A stretch of DNA of 64,000 nucleotides from Sphingomonas sp. HF-S4. GTDB lineage: Bacteria > Pseudomonadota > Alphaproteobacteria > Sphingomonadales > Sphingomonadaceae. Positions 26,080 through 34,148 of the stretch are shown here, piece after piece (within the stretch, counting starts at the first letter, position 1; every line of letters starts with the position of its first letter). Location: the NCBI RefSeq assembly GCF_032911445.1, contig NZ_JAWJEJ010000002.1:248001-312000 (forward strand), in the 5' to 3' direction. Both the position numbers and the translations under genes were made by a program. The notes under the pieces were generated by a model. The model searched no databases and was not told the DNA's origin. It was given only the letters and a program-made list of their open reading frames with translations.

Positions 26080-27057
26080 CTAAGGCGCCATGCGCAGGGG
26101 CTGGGCTTCGCACAGCATCAGCGCGAACCAGTCCTGCGGGTCGGTCCATTCGGCGATCGGCGTCCAGCCGCCCGCGCGCAGCAGCATGCGGGCGCCATTG
26201 GGGCCGTATTTGTGGCTGTTCTCGGTGTGGATGCTCTCGCCCGCCCGCATTGCGAAGGGGCGGCCCTCGACGGTGAAGTCTAGGTCGCGCTGGGCCTCGA
26301 GGTGCATTTCGATCCTTGCCGCGTCCGGGTTCCAGATCGCGCGATGGCGGAAGGCATCGACGGGGATCGTGCCCGCCAGCTCGCGGTTGATCCGTTCGAG
26401 CAGGTTGAGGTTGAACGCCGCAGTGACCCCCTGCGCGTCGTCATACGCAGGGATGAGGATGTCGGGTGACTTGACCCGGTCCATCCCGATCAGCAGCCGC
26501 GCGCCTTCGCCGAGCCAGTCGCGCATCGCGCGCAGCAAATTGACCGCGTGGAAGGCCTGCATGTTGCCGATCGTCGAGCCGGGGAAGAAGCCGAGCTTGG
26601 GCAGGCCGGACACTTCCTCGGGCAGCGGCACCGGGCGGAGGAAATCGGCCTCGACCGGGAGTACCGGCAGTCCCGGGAAATCTTTCGAAAGTTCGCGCGC
26701 CGAGTGGCGGAGGAATTCGCCGGAGATGTCGATCGGCACATAGGCGGAAGGATGGATCGCGCGGAGGAGGATCGGGGTCTTGGTCGAGGAGCCCGATCCG
26801 AACTCGACCACCGCGGCATTGGGCGCGGCGAGTGCGCCGAGCTGCGGGCCGACCTGCATCAGCAACGCGGTTTCGGTGCGGGTGGGATAATATTCGGGCA
26901 GGTCGGTGATCGCCTCGAATAGCTCCGAGCCGCGGCGATCGTAGAACCAGCGGGCGGGAATCGCGCGCGGGCTGGCGGCGAGGCCGTTCAGCACATCGGC
27001 GCGGAAATTGGGATCGGCGAGCCCGTGCTCGCCGTCTTCGAGCTCCTGCTTGAGCAT
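26080..27057 (-). CDS. egtD: L-histidine N-alpha-methyltransferase
   Basis: Trimethylates histidine to hercynine with SAM, the first step of ergothioneine synthesis. The 325 residues show RWFYDRRGSELFEAITDLPE, VVEFGSGSSTKTPILL (SAM motif) and LGFFPGSTIGNM. Near the C-terminus is GESIHTENSHKY, which contributes to histidine and SAM binding. The length matches EgtD. It follows egtB by a single base (TGA-c-ATG), so the pair is one operon transcribed from the egtB promoter. No egtA, egtC or egtE lies next to it. Confidence 0.95.
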   Translation of the reverse strand: MLKQELEDGEHGLADPNFRADVLNGLAASPRAIPARWFYDRRGSELFEAITDLPEYYPTRTETALLMQVGPQLGALAAPNAAVVEFGSGSSTKTPILLRAIHPSAYVPIDISGEFLRHSARELSKDFPGLPVLPVEADFLRPVPLPEEVSGLPKLGFFPGSTIGNMQAFHAVNLLRAMRDWLGEGARLLIGMDRVKSPDILIPAYDDAQGVTAAFNLNLLERINRELAGTIPVDAFRHRAIWNPDAARIEMHLEAQRDLDFTVEGRPFAMRAGESIHTENSHKYGPNGARMLLRAGGWTPIAEWTDPQDWFALMLCEAQPLRMAP

Positions 27058-27058
27058 G

Positions 27059-28363
27059 TCAGATGTCCTTGGCCAGGCGCACGCCGGTGAACTGCCAGCG
27101 CTGGTGTGGATAGAAGAAGTTGCGGTAGCTCGCGCGGACATGCCCGCGCGGGGTGGCGCAGCTGCCGCCGCGCAGCACGAACTGCCCGCTCATGAACTTG
27201 CCGTTATATTCGCCGACCGCGCCTGGCGCGGTGCGGAAGCCGGGATAGGGGCGATAGGCGCTGCCGGTCCATTCCCAGACGTCGCCGAAGAAGGCCGGAC
27301 CGCCGGGCGAGGGGCGCGGCTCGACCGGGCCGGCGACGTCCAGCTGGTTGCCGCCCTTCGGATCGTGGCCGCGTGCTGCCGCCTCCCATTCGAATTCGGT
27401 GGGCAGCCGTGCGCCGGCCCAGCTCGCATAGGCGTCAGCCTCGAACAGGCTGACATGGGTGACCGGCGCGGCGGGATCGATCGGACGGCGGCCGTCTAGC
27501 CCGAAGCGTGTCCACGCGCCGCCCTCCTGCCGCCAATAGAGCGGCGCCTCTACGCCCTCGGCCTGCACCCAGGTCCAGCCGTCTGCCAGCCAGTGCCGCG
27601 AGTCGCGATAGCCGCCATCGGCGATGAATGCGGCCCATTCGCCATTGGTGACCGTTCGGTCGGCGATCGCATGCGGCGCCAGCAGCGCCTGGTGCCGCGG
27701 CCCCTCGCAATCGAAGGCGAAGTCGGTTGACGAAGTTGACTCGAATCGCGGTTTTTCGGCGCCAGTTGACTCGACGTCTTGCCCGATCGCGACGATCCCG
27801 CCGGGATGGTCGAGCCAACCAATCGGTTGGGGCATCGCCACGGGCACTTTCGGTGTCCCTTGCCACAGCGCCGGCTCGAGCGGATTGACCGAGAAATGAT
27901 GAAGGATGTCGGTGAGCAGCAGCTCCTGGTGCTGCTCCTCATGATTGCAGCCGAGGAGAACCAGATCGTGCGCTTCTTCGCCCAGCTCTGGTAGCGCGTC
28001 GTTCAACGCGGCATCGACATGCGCGCGATAGTCCAGAATCTCGGCCAGGCTCGGCCGCGACAGCATCCCGCGGCTGGGGCGGGCGTGACGCGCGCCTTCG
28101 GCCTCGTAATAGCTGTTGAACAGGAACGGCCAGCGTTCGTCGTGCAGCCGATAGCCGGCGACATGATCGCGCAGCACGAAAGTCTCGAAGAACCAGGTGG
28201 TATGGGCGAGGTGCCATTTGGCCGGCGATGCGTCGTCCATCGACTGGATCGTCGTATCGGCATCGGAGAGGTCGGCGACAAGCGCAACACTGAGAGCCCG
28301 AACGCGCCCGAAGCGCGTCGCGAGCGGACAGGAAGCTGGGGCCGGACCAGTTTCTGTTCGCAT
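27059..28363 (-). CDS. egtB: Ergothioneine sulfoxide synthase EgtB
   Basis: Iron-dependent enzyme joining a thiol donor to hercynine by O2-driven C-S bond formation. The 434 residues have the DinB-like N-terminal domain with the iron ligands: His in WHLAHTTWFFE and HEEQHQE, a full HxxxHxE. The C-terminal formylglycine-type domain shows NGEWAAFIADGGY and RLPTEFEWEAAARGH, then VLRGGSCATPRGHVR. An extra stretch ESTGAEKPRFESTS between IGQD and FAFDCEGPRH is not expected in the family and contains the GTTGAC repeat. The start MRTETG is chosen because a good promoter sits just before it. The egtD gene follows by one base. Confidence 0.95.
   Translation of the reverse strand: MRTETGPAPASCPLATRFGRVRALSVALVADLSDADTTIQSMDDASPAKWHLAHTTWFFETFVLRDHVAGYRLHDERWPFLFNSYYEAEGARHARPSRGMLSRPSLAEILDYRAHVDAALNDALPELGEEAHDLVLLGCNHEEQHQELLLTDILHHFSVNPLEPALWQGTPKVPVAMPQPIGWLDHPGGIVAIGQDVESTGAEKPRFESTSSTDFAFDCEGPRHQALLAPHAIADRTVTNGEWAAFIADGGYRDSRHWLADGWTWVQAEGVEAPLYWRQEGGAWTRFGLDGRRPIDPAAPVTHVSLFEADAYASWAGARLPTEFEWEAAARGHDPKGGNQLDVAGPVEPRPSPGGPAFFGDVWEWTGSAYRPYPGFRTAPGAVGEYNGKFMSGQFVLRGGSCATPRGHVRASYRNFFYPHQRWQFTGVRLAKDI
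27724..27778. repeat. GTTGAC micro-repeat inside egtB
   Basis: The copy gttgacgaagttgactc at 27726-27742 is identical to the one at 1340-1356, and agttgactc recurs at 27764-27772. Both belong to an extra segment of about 16-17 codons in egtB (ESTGAEKPRFESTS and neighbours). The reading frame stays open across it. Confidence 0.6.
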
Positions 28364-28369
28364 TTTGTT

Positions 28370-28399
28370 CTTATACTCGAAGCGCGGGGCAACGGTCAA
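28370..28399 (-). promoter_or_regulatory. Sigma70-like promoter of egtB-egtD, leaderless layout
   Basis: On the minus strand TTGACC (28394-28399) and TATAAG (28370-28375) are separated by 18 bases. Only six bases (aacaaa) lie between the -10 box and the egtB ATG, so transcription should begin at or next to the A of the start codon. No ribosome site fits in that space. The promoter lies in the 52-base gap after the cobalamin adenosyltransferase gene. Confidence 0.65.
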
Positions 28400-28415
28400 G
28401 CGCGATGACAAGCGA

Positions 28416-28973
28416 TTAGCGCGATGCCCCCGGAACCCACAGAACGTCTCCGCCCGCCATTTGGTTCACTGCGCGTGCCGCGACGAACAGCAGATCGGAC
28501 AGGCGATTGAGATAGGCGAGCGCGTGCGGGTTCAGCTCGGTTGCGTCCCCCGCGGCGACGGCGGTGCGTTCGGCGCGGCGGACGATCGCGCGGCCGAGGT
28601 GCAGTGCGGCGGCGCCAGGGTCGCCGGCGGGGAGGATGAAGCTGGTCAACGGGTCGAGCGCGGCGTTGAGATGGTCGATCCGATCTTCGAGCCATTCGAC
28701 CTGCGACGCGACGATGCGCAGCGCGCCTTCGATCGTCGGCGGGGTGGCGAGATCGGCGCCGAGATCGAACAGGTCATTCTGGATCCGTGCGAGCATCTCG
28801 CTGAAGCTGCCGGGGCCGAGCGCGGCGCGCGCGACGCCGATCGCGCTGTTGGCCTCGTCGACATCGCCGATCGCCGCCATGCGCGGATCGGCTTTGGAAA
28901 CGCGCGATCCGTCGACCAGCCCGGTAGTGCCCTGGTCGCCGGTGCGCGTGTAGATCTTGTTGAGCTTTACCAT
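28416..28973 (-). CDS. PduO-type ATP:cob(I)alamin adenosyltransferase
   Basis: Transfers the adenosyl group of ATP to cob(I)alamin. The 185-residue helical-bundle protein begins with KIYTRTGDQGTTGLVDGSRV, the ATP-binding signature of the PduO family. It continues with RIQNDLFDLGADLAT and FILPAGDPGAAALHLGRAIV. The RRAERTAV and LNRLSDLLFVAAR helices complete the active site. No cobalamin-dependent enzyme lies near. The TonB receptor at 49 kb could import corrinoids, but that link is only suggestive. It is upstream of egtB on the same strand; egtB has its own promoter. Confidence 0.94.
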   Translation of the reverse strand: MVKLNKIYTRTGDQGTTGLVDGSRVSKADPRMAAIGDVDEANSAIGVARAALGPGSFSEMLARIQNDLFDLGADLATPPTIEGALRIVASQVEWLEDRIDHLNAALDPLTSFILPAGDPGAAALHLGRAIVRRAERTAVAAGDATELNPHALAYLNRLSDLLFVAARAVNQMAGGDVLWVPGASR

Positions 28974-29104
28974 GGCCGCCGTCCTACGCCCGGCAGGCGC
29001 GCTTGGCCACCGGCTCGGCCGGGCGTGGTTAGTGAACGGCTAAGCCTGTCCTTCGACCGGGTGTAAACGCTTGAGTTCTATAGAGCATGCAGGGGAGAGC
29101 CCGC

Positions 29105-29440
29105 ATGAATCCAGGCGATCGACACAGCAACGACGCGCTCATCGCGCGATTGGCGGAGGTGGCCGACCGCCGCACCAACCCGCGTACCTCGACTGCGCTC
29201 ACCGCGACGATCCGCGCGAGCGGTGACGTGCGGCGGATCAAGGGCGAAGTCGCCGATGTTTCGGTGGAGGGATGCAAGGTCTTCACCTGGGGGCTGCGCG
29301 AAGGCGAGGACGTGTGGGTGGCGATCGCGCATCTGGCGCCCATGCCCGCGCGCGTCGCCTGGACCGGCGAGGGCGTTGCCGGGCTCCAGTTCAAGGGCCG
29401 GCTGCACCAATCGCTGGTGACGCATCTCGGTTTCCTGTGA
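29105..29440 (+). CDS. Single PilZ domain protein
   Basis: A 111-residue protein that is almost only a PilZ domain: RRTNPRTSTALTATIRAS, then VADVSVEGCKVFTW, and a final GVAGLQFKGRLHQSLVTHL. The Arg motif is RRTNPR and the second motif is DVSVEG, both close to the c-di-GMP-binding consensus. GGGGAGAG precedes the ATG at 29105 at a good distance, so this start is preferred over the one six codons earlier. A tiny membrane ORF follows. Confidence 0.85.
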   Translation: MNPGDRHSNDALIARLAEVADRRTNPRTSTALTATIRASGDVRRIKGEVADVSVEGCKVFTWGLREGEDVWVAIAHLAPMPARVAWTGEGVAGLQFKGRLHQSLVTHLGFL

Positions 29441-29458
29441 CCGCATAGGGGCGTCGCG

Positions 29459-29554
29459 ATGCGCCGCCCGCCGCTGCTCGATCTCGAACTGGTGGTGCTG
29501 ATCGGACTGTTGCTGCTCGCCTTGGTCTGGTGCCTGGCGATGCTGATCCGCTAG
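29459..29554 (+). CDS. Possible 31-residue single-pass membrane peptide
   Basis: Encodes MRRPPLLDLELVVLIGLLLL and a further hydrophobic run, ending in LAMLIR: basic ends around one membrane helix. It begins 18 bases after the PilZ stop, and its stop overlaps the convergent HIG1 gene by four bases. No strong ribosome site is seen. Such tiny helices are often real but easily arise by chance in GC-rich DNA. Confidence 0.35.
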   Translation: MRRPPLLDLELVVLIGLLLLALVWCLAMLIR

Positions 29555-29781
29555 CTTCCCGCCGAGACCATCATCAGCAGGATCGCGATGATCGCGATCG
29601 CCACGCCCTGGAGCAGGATGCGCTGCTGCATCAGCTTCTGCGAGCGCAGCGAGCGCTCGCTCGGGCCTTCGCCTTCGAGATCCTGGCTGGTGGTCTGCGC
29701 CATGTTGACCAGCCCCTTGATGAGCACGAAGACCACCGCGAGCATCGCGGCAATGAGCAAGGCGGCAAGGAAGAAGGTCAT
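29551..29781 (-). CDS. HIG1 domain small membrane protein
   Basis: A 76-residue protein with two helices, FFLAALLIAAMLAVVFVLIKG and LQGVAIAIIAILLMMVS, joined by a polar loop SERSLRSQKLMQQRIL. The loop and second helix fit the HIG1 (hypoxia-induced gene) domain, whose eukaryotic members assist respiratory supercomplexes and cytochrome oxidase. Bacterial copies are common in alphaproteobacteria. The gluQ stop lies nine bases upstream, so both probably share a transcript. Confidence 0.82.
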   Translation of the reverse strand: MTFFLAALLIAAMLAVVFVLIKGLVNMAQTTSQDLEGEGPSERSLRSQKLMQQRILLQGVAIAIIAILLMMVSAGS

Positions 29782-29790
29782 GGGTGCTTC

Positions 29791-30747
29791 CTACGCCTTT
29801 GCTGCGCCGAAGCCAACGGTGCCCTGCCGCAGCTGGTCGGCAAGCGCGCGGCCGTCCTCGCCGGCAAGGCGCAGGGCTTCGAGCGTCGGCGCGCCGTGAC
29901 GCTTGGCGAGCCGCTGGCCGTCGGGGCCGGTCAGCAGCGCGTGGTGGCGATATTCGGGCGTGGGCAGGCCGAGCAGCGCCTGGAGCAGGCGGTGGACGTG
30001 AGTCGCCTCGAACAGGTCCTTGCCGCGGACGACGTGGGTGATGCCCTGTGCGGCGTCGTCGACCGTGACCGCGAGGTGGTAGGAGGCGGGGGCGTCCTTT
30101 CGGGCGAGGATGACGTCGCCGTGCGAGCGCGGATCGGCGCGAACCCAGCCGGCGGAGAAGTCGTGCCAGTATAAATCCTCCCCGGAACGGGGGGGACCAG
30201 CGGGAGGCTGGTGTAGGGCGCTCTCCACCAGCGGAGTCCCTTGCGGCACGCCCCCTCCACCACCCCCTTCGGGCGCGGTCCCCCTCCCCGTTCCGGGGAG
30301 GATCTTCAATGCCTTCGCCACATCGAGGCGCCAGCTGTGCGGACGGCGCAGGTCCGGCGCCGCCAGCCCTCGGCATGTCCCCGGATACAGCGCGCCGTCC
30401 GCCCCATGCGGCGCGCTCAGGCTCGCGGCGATATCGGCGCGGGTGCAGAAGCAGGGGTAGAGCAGCCCCATGCCGCGCAGGCGGTCGAGCGCGGCCTCAT
30501 AAAGGTGCAGCCGCTGGGACTGGAAGGTGACTTCGCCGTCCCATTCGAGCCCGAGCCATTCGAGATCGCGGAGGATCGCATCGACATGCTCGGGGCGGCT
30601 GCGCGTGCCATCGATATCCTCGATGCGCAGGGAGAAGTTGCCCCCGGCGGAACGGGCGAAGTCGTGCGCCGGGAGCGCCGAATATGCGTGGCCAAGGTGC
30701 AGGCGCCCGGTCGGGCTCGGTGCGAATCGCGTGTGGACAACCATCAA
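29791..30747 (-). CDS. gluQ: Glutamyl-Q tRNA(Asp) synthetase with an in-frame repeat insertion
   Basis: Attaches glutamate to queuosine-34 of tRNA(Asp). It is a truncated GluRS without the anticodon domain. The HIGH-type motif is FAPSPTGRLHLGHAYSA, and the KMSKS-type loop is GQRLAKRHGA. Zinc ligands appear as CFCTRADI and YPGTCRG. Residues about 149-191 read [18 protein letters not shown] to GPPRSGED. This 43-codon block is the translation of a palindromic repeat and interrupts the zinc-to-core region. Without it the protein would be about 275 residues, closer to the family size. The frame is intact, so the gene may still work; the insert is predicted as a disordered loop. Confidence 0.9.
   Translation of the reverse strand: MMVVHTRFAPSPTGRLHLGHAYSALPAHDFARSAGGNFSLRIEDIDGTRSRPEHVDAILRDLEWLGLEWDGEVTFQSQRLHLYEAALDRLRGMGLLYPCFCTRADIAASLSAPHGADGALYPGTCRGLAAPDLRRPHSWRLDVAKALKILPGTGRGTAPEGGGGGGVPQGTPLVESALHQPPAGPPRSGEDLYWHDFSAGWVRADPRSHGDVILARKDAPASYHLAVTVDDAAQGITHVVRGKDLFEATHVHRLLQALLGLPTPEYRHHALLTGPDGQRLAKRHGAPTLEALRLAGEDGRALADQLRQGTVGFGAAKA
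30175..30303. repeat. Type B palindromic repeat inserted in frame in gluQ
   Basis: Arms atcctccccggaacgggg and ccccgttccggggaggat pair, with extra inner matches. The element is 129 bases, exactly 43 codons, and keeps the gluQ frame open. The same arm sequence occurs at 53964 beside acpS, and a variant at 36858. Confidence 0.85.
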
Positions 30748-30843
30748 ACCGGCCCTTGACCGCGAGTCGCGGCATATGCTGTCATGCGCCCGTCACCATT
30801 CCCCGCCAGGGAATGCGGCGAGCAAAAACGGGTGAGGGAACGC

Positions 30844-31410
30844 ATGTACCATCCCGATCTGATCCGCCATCCGGACAGTTGCCCGGCGCTTGTCCTCAAC
30901 GCCGACTATACGCCGCTGAGCTATTATCCACTCAGCGTGTGGCCGTGGCAGACTGCGATCAAGGCGCTGTTCCTCGACCGGGTGGACGTCGTGTCCTTCT
31001 ACGAACGCGAGGTGCGAAGTCCCAGCGCGAGGCTGAAGCTTCCTTCGGTCATCGCGCTCAAGCAATATGTAAAGCCTTCGCAATTTCCCGCCTTCACGCG
31101 CTTCAACTTGTTTCTCCGCGACAAGTTCTCCTGCCAATATTGCGGGACCCAGCGCGACCTCACCTTCGACCATGTCATCCCCCGCGCCCAGGGCGGGCGC
31201 ACCACCTGGGAGAATGTCGCGACGGCGTGCGCGCCGTGCAACCTCCGGAAAGGCGGGCGGACGCCGAAGCAGGCCGCGATGCCGCTCCATATCGAGCCGA
31301 TCCGCCCGACGAGCTGGCAGCTCCAGGAACATGGCCGGCGCTTCCCGCCCAATTATCTCCACCAGACCTGGCGCGACTGGCTCTATTGGGACATCGAGCT
31401 CGAAGCCTGA
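30844..31410 (+). CDS. HNH endonuclease domain protein
   Basis: A 188-residue protein with an N-terminal half conserved in a bacterial HNH family (LVLNADYTPLSYYPLSVWPW, then LPSVIALKQYV). The C-terminal HNH domain has zinc-type CQYCGT, the active DHVIPRAQGG, then CAPCNLRKGG. A histidine-metal nuclease is likely, but the target is unknown. The start MYHPDLIRH follows GAGGGA; the open frame upstream is not conserved-looking. No restriction or phage genes accompany it, which fits a housekeeping HNH family and not a mobile one. Confidence 0.9.
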   Translation: MYHPDLIRHPDSCPALVLNADYTPLSYYPLSVWPWQTAIKALFLDRVDVVSFYEREVRSPSARLKLPSVIALKQYVKPSQFPAFTRFNLFLRDKFSCQYCGTQRDLTFDHVIPRAQGGRTTWENVATACAPCNLRKGGRTPKQAAMPLHIEPIRPTSWQLQEHGRRFPPNYLHQTWRDWLYWDIELEA

Positions 31411-31466
31411 GCGCTATGCAAGCGCGCCGCCGTGGCTATAGCGGCGCGACTTGTTGAGGAGATGTC

Positions 31467-31844
31467 ATGCGTATCCTGGTTTCTGCTGTTGTGCTGCTCG
31501 GCAGCATTTCGCCCGCGATTGCCGCGGACGGCACGATGCCTGCGCGCTTCCAGGGCGAATGGGCCGTGCGGCAGGCCGATTTCGCGTTGCACGGCGGCGA
31601 CAATACCCAGGGCATGACGATCAAGGCGCGCAGCATCGGCTATTATGAGGAAAGCACCGCGATCCAGCGCGTGACCGTGCTCGACGGCAACAGCGTGCGC
31701 TATGAGGGGGTGCTCTCCAATTACGACGGCGAGGAGAAGGTCAGCGGCACGCTGCGCCTCTCGCCCGACGGCAAGTCGCTGCTCGGGGCGGGCCCGTTGG
31801 ATGGTCCCGAAGAACGGCCGACGGACCTGTCGCGCTGCAAGTGA
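31467..31844 (+). CDS. Unrecognised small secreted protein
   Basis: A 125-residue protein with a clear signal peptide (MRILVSAVVLLGSISPAIAA, cleavage after AIAA). The mature part opens with MPARFQGEWAVRQADF and then has TIKARSIGYYEESTAIQRV and LRLSPDGKSLL. The pattern resembles lipocalin-like strand repeats or a calycin-type barrel, which I cannot confirm. A GAGGAG site gives a firm start. It follows the HNH gene by 56 bases. Confidence 0.8.
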   Translation: MRILVSAVVLLGSISPAIAADGTMPARFQGEWAVRQADFALHGGDNTQGMTIKARSIGYYEESTAIQRVTVLDGNSVRYEGVLSNYDGEEKVSGTLRLSPDGKSLLGAGPLDGPEERPTDLSRCK

Positions 31845-31862
31845 TTGCACGACGGACTGTCT

Positions 31863-31868
31863 TATAAT
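31863..31868 (+). promoter_or_regulatory. TATAAT -10 box before the PBP1A gene
   Basis: An exact tataat stands out in GC-rich DNA, 58 bases before the synthase ATG. No good -35 box lies 16-18 bases upstream, so activation or an extended element may be needed. A weak hairpin (acaacac/gtgttgt) follows in the leader. Confidence 0.5.
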
Positions 31869-31926
31869 AACAACACACCGTGGTGTTGTGCTTTCCCCTT
31901 TTCCGTCGGGCCGGTAAGAGGCGCTG

Positions 31927-34116
31927 ATGGCCCGTGAACCGAGCGACATGCGCTTTCCGCTTCGGCGCCCGAGCGAGACGGGAGAGTCGCCCGAGGTGCG
32001 GGCGTGGCGTCCGGCGCGGACCGATCCGCCGCCGCCGCTGTCGCTCCCGCCCGAAGTGCCGCAGCCTAGGCCCGCGCCAGACCCCTTCTGGCGCGCGGCC
32101 CCGCCGCCGCCGCCTCCGCCCCCTCCCGAGGAGCCGGGCGGGGATGCGGACGAGGTTCCGGCCGGCAAGCGCTTCCGCTTCAGGTTCCGCTGGCGCTGGG
32201 TGAGCTGGGCGCTTGCCGGGCTGATCCTGTTGTTCGTGCTGCTGGTCGCGTGGCTGGCCTTCACCGCGCCGCTGTCCAAGTCGCTCCAGCCGCCGGCGCC
32301 GCCTTCGATCACGTTGCTCTCTGCCGAGGGCACGCCGATCGCGCGGCGCGGTGCCGATATCGCTGCGCCGGTCGACGTCACCAAGCTGCCCGATCACGTC
32401 GCGCAGGCGTTCACTGCGATTGAGGACCGGCGCTTCTATTCGCATCTCGGCGTCGATCCGCGCGGCATCCTGCGCGCCTTCCTCCACAACACCACCAGCG
32501 ACGGCAGCTCGCAGGGCGGCAGCACGATCACCCAGCAGCTCGCCAAGAATGCGTTCCTCACCGCCGACCGGACGATGACGCGGAAGCTGCGCGAAGTGAC
32601 GATCGCCTTCTGGCTCGAGGCGTGGCTGACCAAGGACGAGATCCTCTCGCGCTATCTTTCCAACGTCTATTTCGGCGACAATGTGTACGGGCTGCGCGCG
32701 GCCGCGAACCATTATTTCAGCGTCGAGCCCGAGCGGCTGACGCTGAGCCAGGCGACCTTGCTGGCCGGCCTGGTCAAGGCGCCGAGCCGGCTCGCGCCTA
32801 CGGGCAACCTCAAGGGCGCGCGCGAGCGGCAGAAGCTGGTGATCGGCGCGATGGTCGCGAGCGGCGCGCTGACCGAGGCCGAGGCGGCGCGGGTGCGCCC
32901 GGCGGTGCTCCGGGTCAGCAAGGACAAGGAGCTGCCGAGCGGCACCTATTTCGCCGACTGGATCCTGCCCGAGGCGCGCGACCGCGCCGGCGGGGTCGCG
33001 ACCGAACAGACCGTGCGCACCACGCTCGAGACCAAGCTCCAGCAGCATGCCGAGCGCGCGGTGCGCAGCGCGGGGTTGCGGAAGACGCAGATCGCGCTGG
33101 TGGCGATGCGGCCCGACGGGCGCGTCGTCGCGATGGTCGGCGGCAAGAACTATCGCGAGAGCCCGTTCAACCGCGCCACCCAGGCGCGGCGCCAGCCCGG
33201 ATCGACCTTCAAGCTGTTCGTCTATCTCGCCGCACTGCGCTCGGGGATGACGCCCGACAGCCTGGTCGACGATTCGCCGGTGACGATCGGCGACTGGTCG
33301 CCGACCAACAGCGACGGCCGCTATGCCGGCAAGATCACGCTGCGCCAGGCCTTTGCCAAATCGAGCAACGTCGTCGCGGCGCGGCTGACCAACGAGATCG
33401 GCGTCGGCCGGGTGATCCGCGCGGCGCGCGACCTGGGCATCTCGACGCCGATCGCCAACGAGGCGTCGATCGCACTCGGCACCTCGACGGTGTCGCTGCT
33501 CGAGCTGACCGCGGCCTATGCCGCGGTGGCGAACGGGAGCTACCCGGTGCGCCCGCGCGGGCTTGACGATACCGAAAGCGCCGACGACTGGCTCGCCGCG
33601 CGGCTCGGTTCGGCGACGCGGCTGCCGGGCGGCCAGCTCGAGGACCTGCGCTCGATGCTCGGCACCGTGGTGAGCGCGGGCACCGGGCGCAGCGCGGCGC
33701 TGTCGATCCCCGCCTTCGGCAAGACCGGGACGACGCAGGACGCGCGCGACGCCTGGTTCATCGGCTATGCCGGCGATCTGGTCGCGGCGGTGTGGATCGG
33801 CAATGACGACAACACCCCGATTCCGGGCGCATCCGGCGGGGGCATCCCGGCGCGGGTGTGGCGCGATTTCATGATGCGCGCGCTCGGCGTGTCGCTGCCG
33901 CCGGCACCGGTCGAGGAAGAGGATATCGTCAACGAGACCACGCTCGACGACGTGCTCAACAGCGTCGGCGACTTTATCGAGGGGACGGGCGTCGAGACCG
34001 ACGTGCTCGGCCCGCGCGACCGGCCGTTCCCGCCCGACGAGGAGCTGCCGGAAGACGAGGAAGGCCCGCCGCCGCCGCGTCTGGGCGGCGGTCGCCGGGG
34101 CGAGCAGGGGAATTGA
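31927..34116 (+). CDS. PBP1A-type peptidoglycan glycosyltransferase/transpeptidase
   Basis: Bifunctional cell-wall synthase of 729 residues. A proline-rich cytosolic tail (nine prolines in a row) precedes one membrane helix at about residue 90-115. GT51 catalytic Glu166 sits in AIEDRRFYSHLG, followed by GGSTITQQLAKNAFL. The penicillin-binding domain has Ser426 in GSTFK, the SSN motif in AKSSNVVAARL, and Lys599 in GKTGTTQDARD. The C-terminus is acidic and Pro-rich. All catalytic motifs are intact. Its own promoter region is the preceding gap. Threonine aldolase follows by 32 bases. Confidence 0.95.
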   Translation: MAREPSDMRFPLRRPSETGESPEVRAWRPARTDPPPPLSLPPEVPQPRPAPDPFWRAAPPPPPPPPPEEPGGDADEVPAGKRFRFRFRWRWVSWALAGLILLFVLLVAWLAFTAPLSKSLQPPAPPSITLLSAEGTPIARRGADIAAPVDVTKLPDHVAQAFTAIEDRRFYSHLGVDPRGILRAFLHNTTSDGSSQGGSTITQQLAKNAFLTADRTMTRKLREVTIAFWLEAWLTKDEILSRYLSNVYFGDNVYGLRAAANHYFSVEPERLTLSQATLLAGLVKAPSRLAPTGNLKGARERQKLVIGAMVASGALTEAEAARVRPAVLRVSKDKELPSGTYFADWILPEARDRAGGVATEQTVRTTLETKLQQHAERAVRSAGLRKTQIALVAMRPDGRVVAMVGGKNYRESPFNRATQARRQPGSTFKLFVYLAALRSGMTPDSLVDDSPVTIGDWSPTNSDGRYAGKITLRQAFAKSSNVVAARLTNEIGVGRVIRAARDLGISTPIANEASIALGTSTVSLLELTAAYAAVANGSYPVRPRGLDDTESADDWLAARLGSATRLPGGQLEDLRSMLGTVVSAGTGRSAALSIPAFGKTGTTQDARDAWFIGYAGDLVAAVWIGNDDNTPIPGASGGGIPARVWRDFMMRALGVSLPPAPVEEEDIVNETTLDDVLNSVGDFIEGTGVETDVLGPRDRPFPPDEELPEDEEGPPPPRLGGGRRGEQGN

Positions 34117-34148
34117 CCTGAGCGGCATAGGCCGCGATTGCGGGTGCC

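Noticed and set aside
30844..31410. HNH nuclease as part of a restriction or phage defence system
   Set aside because: No methyltransferase, specificity or phage genes are adjacent, and the protein fits a stand-alone HNH family.
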